NCBI RefSeq assembly: GCF_958979055.1 | Contig: NC_084896.1 | Coordinates: forward strand, 26,832,001 to 26,896,000 | DNA: 64,000 nt | DNA from: Alnus glutinosa | Lineage: Eukaryota > Streptophyta > Magnoliopsida > Fagales > Betulaceae | Reading direction: 5' to 3' | In this document: in pieces, positions 55,414 to 64,000 of the stretch | Layout of the letters: each line of letters starts with the position of its first letter | How positions within the stretch are numbered: the first letter of the stretch is position 1 | Position numbers and translations under genes: made by a program | Notes under the pieces: model-generated | What the model was told of the DNA's origin: nothing | Databases searched by the model: none | Seen by the model: only the letters and a program-made list of their open reading frames with translations

Positions 55414-57508
55414 TTACAAACATTTACCTTCTTCATCAAAGCTTTCCACAAATTCCTCCAACTCCCGAATGTCAATTGGAGTATTCCTTATCCAATTTTG
55501 TGTGCAAACCAACGCCTCAACGGTAAGTGGAGATAATGAACTCCTAAAGGGATCCAATATACGTCCCCCCAGTGCTAAAGGCGGACTCAGAGGCAACAGT
55601 GAAAATTGGCATAGCCAATACATCACGGGCTATTGCTGCAATGATAGGATATTTAAGTGCATTAATCTTCCACCAACTTAAAACATCAAAGTCCTTTATT
55701 GCTGCTTCACACCCATCCAACAAATACCTATCTACCTCCGACTTACATTCAAAATCATTCTCTTCCTCAAGGTGTTGGGAGATGAGATTATGAATTTTAT
55801 CCACTGCACTTTCTGTATCATCATCATCTACATTCAAGTTAGTATTATTTGCACTTTTTTAAGTTGCATTAAATTGAGATATCGCAATCCCCTGAAACTT
55901 ACTATATTGCTCAATCAAACGATCCAAAAGTTCTCTCACCCTTTTCTCTATTTTATCCGCCCATATTGGCCCATTGCACCTTTTCAACCACCACACCAAA
56001 ATCTTCATCTTGTAGCGCGGGTCAAGGACAAAAGCAATATATAACATCAAGTTCATCTTATCCATACTCCCCCAGTACTTCTCATATTTACTTCTCATAC
56101 TGACAGCCACAGTACTCATGATGTGATCAGAACTAAGACACCCATCATTCAAGGCATCTTGAATAATACGAAGCTGCATGAAAAATAAACTAGCAGTGAC
56201 ATAATTTGAACCAGAAATTATCACTGTGGCATCATAAAAAGTTTTCAAATACTTCACAAATGCCCTAACATTTTCCCAATCAATATATGTAGGAACAATT
56301 AACTGACTATCCTCCTCCCCCAATACTTCAAATGCTCTTTGGTACTTTTCAGCAATGCTTAGCATTAAGTATGTTGAATTCCATCTAGTAGGAACATCTA
56401 GACACACCACTTTCTTACTTCGAATATCTAGTTGTTCTATACATCTTTTAAACTTTGCCATCCTCGCCGGTGAAGACCTTACAAATCTCACTGCATTTCT
56501 AACATTACAAATAGAGTCCTCTAACTCTTTCAAACCATCGTTCACTACAAGATTCAAAATATGAGCAGCACACCGCATGTGAAGAAACTCACCCCCCAAA
56601 ACAGTTGAATTTTTTTCCTTTATCCTCCTTCTCACATAATCAATACCTACATCATTAGATGAGGCATTATCAACTGTAATTGTGAAGATACTATGAATCC
56701 CCCATTCTTGCATTGTATTATCCAACACTCTTCCAATAGTCTCACCCTTATGATTGGGAACTAGGCAAAACTTCACGATTTTCTTATGCAACACCCAATT
56801 ACAATCTATAAAATGAGCGGTAACACACATATAATTCAAGTTTTGTATGGATGTCCATGTATCAGTAGTGAGACAAACCCTTTGACTGCTCATCAACGCC
56901 TTCAAATGAACCTTCTCTTCCTCATATAATTTCAAACAATCTCTTTGTATAGTAACACGACTAGGCAAATTGAACCTAGGTTCCAATCCATTCACAAATA
57001 ATCTAAACCCTTCACTCTCCACATGACTAAAAGGCAACTCACATAAGATGAGATACTGAACAAGCAAACGCCTTACACGGTCCGGATCATACTTTACATA
57101 TCCTAGTTGGGTGCCTTCTACCGCCTTCTTAACTGACATCTGCAACAAAGTTTGATCTTTGGCAATTTTTGGTTTTCTAAGTGGGGAGTTTGGACAGTTA
57201 TAGGTAAGGTGGGTCATCATAGCTGAAGTGCCTTGTCTTTTATAGTGACACCCTATCAATCTCTTGCAATGATTGCAACAAGCTTTAGGGTTCTCCTTAT
57301 CAATTGATTCCACCCTTTTAAAGTGCTCCCATGCAAGAGATTGATTAACATGTCGTTTCTTGGATTGTGAGGGGTTTTGAGTATTTATGGAGGAAGGTGT
57401 TCCGGGACTATCCTCATCCATAAGAACAGGGGCAGGGCTACCCGCGGGAGTCGAAGAAGTACCAATTGCACCACTATTACTATTAGCATCCTCCATCACA
57501 TCTGCCAC
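55414..57508 (-). pseudogene. hAT transposase (RICESLEEPER-like), one stop and one shift
   Basis: The first 549 codons (57508-55859) are open. A BED zinc finger lies at about 60-105 (W60, C78-x2-C81, H100, C105), followed by the DUF4413/RNase-H-like transposase core with LTTDTWTS, FTITVDNASSN, MRCAAHILNLVV and DVPTRWNSTYLML. A TAA stop at 55859 interrupts the frame, which then continues to the C-terminal hAT dimerisation domain (DVLSWWKINALKYP, MPIFTVASESAFSTGG). An extra G in the G run near 55565 shifts the last part (LDPFRSSLSPLTVEALVC). Otherwise length and motifs are normal. A start at MADVMEDANS is chosen because of the AT-rich, stop-containing DNA before it. Confidence 0.88.
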
Positions 57509-58283
57509 TTTAATTCAAATATACACATTTAAATACAAATAACAATTCTTATGCACAATAAGAAGAAACTAAAGAGATTACTGTAATGTGTATATTTGAA
57601 TATAAAAACTACAAATTCAATTTCAAATATACACATTTATCAATCAATTGAAACAAGAGATTTCTTTTTGGTTCTCAATCATAAATAACAGATAATACCA
57701 TAAATCTAAACAACCATCCAGAACTTTAATCCATTCGCAATCGTTTACAAAATGCATTATTTACATATAACACCAGCAGTGGCAGATGTGATTAACTAAT
57801 TATTCGCAATCACAACCTTAAATTTCAGATAAAGTAACAGTAGCCAGTAGGTTCCTTTCTTGCTAGGATTAAAATTCTTCTTTAGCAATGCATATTTTCG
57901 CATTAAATTATAAATAAAATAAATAATTAGTAGGAAATGCACGCCAATACACTGAGATAAAAATGTGATTTTGAAACTTACTCAAAAACTAGCGACACTA
58001 TGGTCTCCAAATCAACAAATTGTACGACATAATACATTTATGGGCATTGCTCACATGACATACCTAAATGGTAATTAATTAATGATGAAACATTTATGAT
58101 ATATAATAGGAAATTAAACTACAATTAATTAATATCCGCAAAGGGGCTAAAGAGTACTCCTCGATCTTCTTCTTCTTCCTCTCTGCATATATTCTAACTC
58201 TTACATAACTCTTAATATACTTATACATGCAGGGATGAGGGATCCCCCTACTTTCTCTAGAAAGTATATATAGCAGCTCGCCA

Positions 58284-58287
<4 letters not shown>

Positions 58288-58360
<73 letters not shown>
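58288..58360. repeat. (TA)n microsatellite in the hAT element
   Basis: About 36 TA units, on the 5' side of the transposase. Confidence 0.95.
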
Positions 58361-58361
<1 letters not shown>

Positions 58362-58734
58362 TTATACTAATTAATAAAAGAATGAGTGATATTGATGAAC
58401 CATATACATATGTTAGGCCTATAATAGATGAGTATATGAATCTTCCATACTACTTCAGTCGACAGAGAGTCTTGAGAGAAGAAAGATACTGGCCGAGGAT
58501 ATTAGCACAGCCCCGGCAAAACAGGCATTTAGAATATATGCAGAGACGAGAGAGGGTGGAGAAACTTACAGTGTAGTGGCGGCGGAGACGAGCGGCGGCG
58601 GAGACGAGAGGGCAGAGACGAGAGAGACGAGAGGGCAGAGACGGCGTCGGCGCAACGAAAATGAAATGGGAATGGAAAATGGGTTAAATGGAAACCTAAA
58701 CCTTAGAAAATATGGTTTAATATATTACCAAAAC

Positions 58735-58773
58735 GGCGTCGTTTTGGGCATTCAGCAATGCCCAAAACGACGC
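58735..58773. other. Perfect 16-bp hairpin near the hAT end
   Basis: GGCGTCGTTTTGGGCA, an 8-base loop, then TGCCCAAAACGACGCC minus the loop ends. It lies just inside the subterminal array and near the presumed transposase promoter. Confidence 0.75.
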
Positions 58774-58800
58774 CCCTCTACCTCTAGGCTCTCAGGTCAG

Positions 58801-58832
<32 letters not shown>

Positions 58833-58960
58833 TATATATAAGCGGGTAGCGGTTATTTATAACCGCTTTTAAAACCCTATAACCGCTAACCGCCTCCGCT
58901 AGGCGGTTAGCGGTTTTAAAGCGGTTATAACCGCCCCGTTTGAACACCCCTAGATAGTTG

Positions 58961-59968
58961 TGTACGGTAGAACGTGGGATTGTTATCAAGCTCGAGTGCT
59001 CGATAATGCAAAAGCCCTTTTCGTGGAAAAGTGATAACAAGTAAAAAAAACAAAAAGACTAGTAGACAGACACGTCATTCACGAGCCTAGAAATAAGGGT
59101 TTGTTGTCGAGCAACATTATATAACAGTACTGTTTATGTACTTTTTTTTTCTTTTCTTTTTTTTATATTTTTTACTATTAATCAAAATAAAAACATTCTC
59201 ATTTTTTTTTTCATTTTTTATATTACATCAATAATTTTTTATTATTATCCAAACAAAAAAATTCACTACAATACAAAACTTTTTCACTTTTTTATACAAA
59301 TTCTTTTTATTTTATATCACATCATCACTTTTTACTAATTTCAAAACTAACAACCCCACTACTCTGTTCTGTAGATGTCTTTGCCAAACAAGCCATAAAT
59401 CCTTCTTCATATTAAATTATAATTCTTTAAAATTCTTAAGATTTCGAATTTTAAAAAATATTATTTAAAAATAACAATTTTAAAATATATAATTTTAAAA
59501 ATGCAGTTAAATTTTGACAAAATTTTAGTTTGATCTTTAAATTGCATGATAACCTTATAAATTTTGCGTTTTCAAAAAATACCTAATTGCTTGTGATTTG
59601 AAAAAAAAAAAAAAAAAAAAATCAGTTTTCTGCATTTTTAAATTATAATTTTTTGACGATTTAGTTTAAAATTACACTTTTTATCTACAAAATCACAATT
59701 CCGAACATACCACACGAATTCAACATTTATCCCCTCAACAATAATTATCATATTTTGATTCTTGAAAGTGAAAAGCTGATATGATAAAATTTAGATGATT
59801 TAATTTGAAAATAATAATTAAAATTTGAATAAATATGCTCAATAAAATACATTAAGTTTAGAGGCAACGTTGATCCTTCATATAATATGTTACATTTACT
59901 TATACACATGAGTGTAAAGAAGATTGATCGTGTCACTTTACTTCTTTCTTTCTTTTTCTTCTTCTTCT

Positions 59969-60007
<39 letters not shown>

Positions 60008-60518
60008 TCTTTTGCTTAATTTATTATGTATTTTCTGTTATGTTTCTTGTTTTATTTATTTATTTATTGGGTTTTGTTGGTTTTAGTCTCCTTGTATCAC
60101 TTGTTGATCTTGCAGTGGAGACTTGTGTTTTCGGTGTTCGATATCTTCCTCTTCAGCAGCTCTTGTTCGGATTTTGTCAATGCTTCTCCTGCTTCAACTT
60201 CCTTTAAATGGTTGTTATTTCCAAGCATGAGTTCAGGAAGGATCCAAACACCTTTATGTTCCCTTTTGGAGTAGCTCAACGAGCAAGGATAAGCAATTTT
60301 TTCAAAGACAGGATCCTAACCAAATTTGGAGCAGCCTAACCAACAAATATTTCCGACAGTCATCACCTAAGATCACCAAATGTTTTCGACACTGTCAGGA
60401 CTTAGAAGTGTGAAAATATAAACCAAATTCTAAACAACACCAAAAAGAGGGGTTGAATAGGTGTATGTCAATATAATACACTTATTATATATATAGATCT
60501 TCTAATTTTAGTTGGATT
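58961..60518. other. Intergenic DNA, no gene seen
   Basis: AT-rich. A long T run lies at about 59971-60006. The open frames over 59887-60274 depend on it and are not convincing. The words near 60440 (AAAAAGAGGGGTTGAATAGG) belong to a dispersed plant repeat. Confidence 0.4.
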
Positions 60519-63153
60519 TGTAACACCCCGCTTTTTACAAAAGGTGTGCGTGAAAATTTCGAATTTTCACGCGCAATTACGATATGATCAAAGTTGAGAT
60601 TTGGCAACAGAATATATATATATATATATTTTCTTAAAACTTAGGAATATAATAAAATATGACCAACATGTTCTCACATAATAATTATATGTCAGGTATT
60701 AACGTATGTGCCACATGCAGCACTGATATAATATAACCATTGTTTTAACTTTGTACAAACCAACACATATAAATATTACATATTAATAAGTAGTACATAA
60801 AAGCTCATTCACAAACAATAGGATCGGTATAATAATCCTGATGTTCCTGACGTATCTCTTGCCATGCATAAATATGTATGTGATTGCGGTTATCACCACA
60901 ATTCTACATTATGATCAAGTGAGTTAACTGTCTTTAATAATATAATGAATTACTGATCTATTTAAAAGTATAATATGAAACAATATGATGACAGTTATAT
61001 ATATGTATACACAATCTCATTTACAGTTTTATAAGTACAGTCTCATTTATTTCCTTTATTAAATTGGCATGGGCAGCAACGACTTCTCAACTTATTTAAC
61101 GTTTTTACCATGGGTAGCGACGACGTTCCCATGCTATTGATAGCGACGATTTATTAGTCACCCATTTATTAGTCATAACAGTAACATATATAAAGTTTCA
61201 AACAAAACATGTAAAATGCCAAACAATTCGCATACAATCAAATAAAGCACAAATTATAACATTATAGAAACTAGTATCATTCTCCATGAGCAAAATACAC
61301 ACAATAATGACATATGCAATGTTTCAAACAACTCGCATACAATTAAATAAAGCAGAAACACAAAATTATAGAAAGTCAACCACATATCATCCTCAGTGAG
61401 TAGAATACTAACAGTTCTATCTTGCTTCAGACAATATTCACACAAGTGCTCACTGCAATATAATTTTGTACATGTAATAGTGTGTTAGTACAAAATTACT
61501 TAGAAACCTATTTTATCACCTTTATCATTTTTGTTTTCTAACCACTTAACATAATTTCCTAATAATATGACGGCATATAAAATAGGCCGGTTGTATGTCC
61601 ACCTATTTTTATGTGGATATTATTACGGCATTTATTAATTAACGTCAAAAATACCTTTTAAATTAAAATTAGCATTACCACGACTTTAGTATTAAAAGCT
61701 TATATACATTTTTATCAAATAAACATAATAACTCCATTAATATAAATAATGGGTTCTACATTTAAAATAACTGAATAGGATAACGGCATAAATATAAATA
61801 ATCCTTATTTTAATCTTTATAAAATCTTGGTAGAATAACAGCATTAGTGTTACTAATGCTTAAAAATACTTTTTAGAATTTTAGACAACGTAACGGCACT
61901 TTAATAAAACATTTACTTTTTATTCGGACATCACAAATACGTGATTTATTATTTAAATATGCCACTTGGAATATCCTGTTAAAACATATACAACTTAAAA
62001 CATTACAATACTTTTAAATTTTAAAATAACAAAAACTTATAAAATTATAAAACATTAAAGCAAAGCTTTTTGGAAACTTACCAAATATCTAAAATAATGT
62101 TTTGAGATATTAAAATCAGTTCAAAAACATCATTAATGGTTGAGAGGGATTTGTCCCATTTTCTTTTATCTTTTCTTTTCCCTTATATTTATTTTCTCTT
62201 TTTCCTTAGGACCCAAGAGAGCATGTGAGAGTTAGAGGGCTTTTTTTTTTTTTTTTTTTTTAGTAGAGGGTAAAAGGAGTCTTTTTTCTTTTCTTTATAG
62301 AGAGTTCTCCTTTGTTCCTTTTATCTTTTCAGAACTTAAAGGGTTAAATACTTTTTTTGTCTAATGTGATTTAAAAATTTTATTTTTTGTTCTTTTAATT
62401 TTATTAAATTTTATTATTATTATTTTATTTTATAGGTGGTACCTATGTTATGGAAAAATATGAAAATAATGCCTCCATCTATTTTTCCGTTTAAAAATGA
62501 CGGATTTCCATGTCAGCAACATGTAGCCCCCATTTTTTTTTTTTTTTTTTTAATTTTTTATCCTTAAGAAACTATTAGTTAAGTTCTAACTTACTAATTA
62601 TAATATCTATAATCTACAACAAACAAACACTTAGTTTCTAACTTAGGAACTTAATGTTCTAATTACTGAACTAAGTCCTCATACTGAGTCCTTTTGTGAT
62701 TAAGCCAACGTTGGGCATTATTAACGTGTGAAGTGTGGGCTGGGCTGTGAGTCCTTTTAATGTAGGCTGGGCTGGGTTGTTAAGGAAAGTTATAATTATT
62801 TGCTTAATATCGCATATCTCTAACTCTAAGTAACTAAAAATTGAACTAGTTTAAATAAGTTTCTAACTATACTAACTAGACTATGTTTAATTGTTTTAGG
62901 CTTCATAAAAATTAAGAGACATGCTGAGTTCATGCATGGACTAAAAATCATCAATGGGTAATGATGAATTTAATAAAAATCAGATGCTCAGTAATTAATA
63001 ATGTTGTATGTGAATTTTCATCAAATAATTATTTAATCTCATAAATATTTATATTAAAAACTGATGAATAATAAATATTCATATTACTTTAATAGGTGTT
63101 TAAATTCTATTTTAAGACATCATATTTTATGTCTTAAAATTTAGGGCGCTACA
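60519..63153 (+). mobile_element. Large LTR-type element, 2.6 kb, no coding region
   Basis: Begins TGTAACACCCCG and ends GGGCGCTACA. It shares ordered blocks with 11144-13092 in reverse, and a TCAGTGAGTAGAATACT motif near 61394 with 31447-34481. It carries irregular repeats with TAGCGACGA near 61065-61165. Flanks GGATT and ATATT match poorly, so it is old. Best read as a solo LTR of a Ty3/gypsy-type family or a coding-less relative. Confidence 0.55.
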
Positions 63154-63716
63154 ATATTCATATAGCCTTAGATAAACTTGAATTTGACCGAGTAATCCAT
63201 CGTCATGCATTAGATAAACTTTTTCACGGACTTAACCGCACCAGACTAAAACTTACAACCAAATATGTTTTGGCATTAAATTTGCTGACATTAAAAACCT
63301 TATTGTAAAGTGTATCAGAGATCAGAACTAAAACCAAAGAAAAATAAATGTAACAGATGTAAGAAACATACTTACAATCGAAGATGCATAGCCAAGATCT
63401 TAAAACAAACATCATAATTAATGTTAGAACGAGTTGCATTTACATATTTATAAGTATTGGATAAAGGCTAGCATGAGGGAACCCTGTGAGGACTTAACTG
63501 GATAAATATATTTATCATGAGTTTTTAGCACAAATAAACCAAAATAAATTATATCATGAGAATAAGGGAGCTTCATTAATTAATTGTTTCTGCATTATAT
63601 ATATATAAACTCTGCTATAATCCCGGCCTGGATAAAAGAACATATATGATTCCCAAGATAAATATGTCATTTACTATTTTAGTAAAAGAAAAGATAAATG
63701 CTTAAAATTCCAACAC
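63154..63716. other. Intergenic DNA, no gene seen
   Basis: AT-rich with a TATATATA run near 63598. The frame at 63224-63439 has no recognised similarity. Confidence 0.4.
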
Positions 63717-63839
63717 TTTTTTTAGAATTTGATTCTAATCTAATATGTCACAGTCCTATGAGATTGTGGCACATTTTTTAAAACGATATATCTCATAAGA
63801 TTGTAACACATCAGATTAGAATCAAATTCTAAAAAAAAA
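63717..63839. mobile_element. Hairpin-forming MITE, about 120 bp
   Basis: The whole element is an inverted repeat: TTTAGAATTTGATTCTAATC on the left against GATTAGAATCAAATTCTAAA on the right, continuing inward through GTCACA / TGTAAC and CTATGAGATTGT / ATCTCATAAGATTG-type imperfect pairing. No clear target duplication. It could fold into a long hairpin if transcribed. Confidence 0.75.
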
Positions 63840-63927
63840 TATTTGGATGTCTAATATTCCTCAAAAGAAAACAATCAGTGAATAATTGCCTCAACTATCA
63901 TTTGCATTGGATGCTTATGAACATGAT

Positions 63928-64000
63928 CGAGGCTCATAATATTGCACTCCACTTTGTCCTTTGCAAAAATGCGAGCATAATATTGCACTCCACTCCACTT
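63928..64000. repeat. Short direct repeat at the window end
   Basis: ATAATATTGCACTCCACT occurs twice, near 63936 and 63978, with a further CACT extension in the second copy. The window ends inside it. Confidence 0.7.

Larger units (their letters stand above)
54506..58952 (-). mobile_element. hAT transposon, 4.45 kb, complete ends
   Basis: Inverted termini TAGGGGTGTACAAGCGG and CCGTTTGAACACCCCTA, with a perfect 8-bp target duplication GATAGTTG (54498-54505 and 58953-58960). Subterminal arrays of AACCGCTAACCGCC and its complement fill the first and last 150 bp. It encodes a BED-finger hAT transposase on the minus strand (55414-57508). It also contains a tandem repeat, a long TA microsatellite and a hairpin. 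The perfect duplication and near-intact coding region point to a young insertion. Confidence 0.92.

Noticed and set aside
59887-60274. Two frames that look like membrane proteins
   Set aside because: Hydrophobicity comes from a long T run and TTC repeats.
1-64000. tRNA, rRNA or snRNA genes
   Set aside because: No stretch with a convincing cloverleaf or rRNA core was noticed; a covariance-model scan was not possible.

Overview
This window looks like nuclear DNA of a eudicot plant, possibly woody. It is AT-rich, full of nested transposons and microsatellites, and its only convincing host protein-coding genes belong to the plant-specific DUF247 family (UPF0481, At3g47200-like). No bacterial-type operon, rRNA, tRNA or CRISPR array was seen. 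Species cannot be fixed from the sequence alone.

The backbone is a tandem array of DUF247 genes spread over about 48 kb. Four look intact: 2479-3798, 23583-24947, 29725-31050 and the more divergent 48948-50261. One (20075-21400) is full length but has two opposite one-base shifts in T runs. Four are decayed: 14279-15600 (minus strand), 18337-18752 (N-terminal piece), 31428-36719 (truncated and split by two insertions) and 41145-41590 (internal deletion). Each module carries a TATA-type promoter, a short non-coding leader exon, a 320-470 nt leader intron ending just before the ATG, a single coding exon and a conserved 3' flank. Orphan pieces of this module survive at 800-1168 (leader intron and start codon only) and 9295-9836 (inverted promoter and leader exon, with a MITE in the TATA region).

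Region by region: 0-4.7 kb is an orphan leader, an hAT MITE in a tandem repeat, DUF247 gene A and a solo LTR. 4.7-14.1 kb is mostly retroelement fossils. 14.1-25.1 kb holds DUF247 copies B to E. 25.2-28.1 kb is a block duplicated at 37.8-40.8 kb (LINE tail plus a Mutator-type MITE). 29.1-36.7 kb holds gene F and pseudogene G, the latter split by a 3-kb LTR-type element and a 1.4-kb CACTA element. 40.8-41.6 kb is pseudogene H. 44.1-47.8 kb contains two abutting PIF/Harbinger-type elements, one with a captured fragment of a chloroplast PPR gene, then a Mutator-like element. 48.4-50.3 kb is gene I. 50.6-54.4 kb is LTR fossils including a TRIM-like element. 54.5-58.95 kb is a complete-ended hAT transposon with a nearly intact transposase. 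60.5-63.2 kb is a second large LTR-type element, followed by a hairpin MITE.

DUF247 proteins are generally thought to be plasma-membrane anchored by a C-terminal helix. Grass members act in self-incompatibility (S and Z loci); most other members have no known role. The array here shows birth-and-death evolution, with promoter remodelling as well as coding decay. The most interesting points are the promoter changes between paralogs, the transposon-captured PPR fragment, and the reusable target-site duplications that allow relative dating of the nested insertions.
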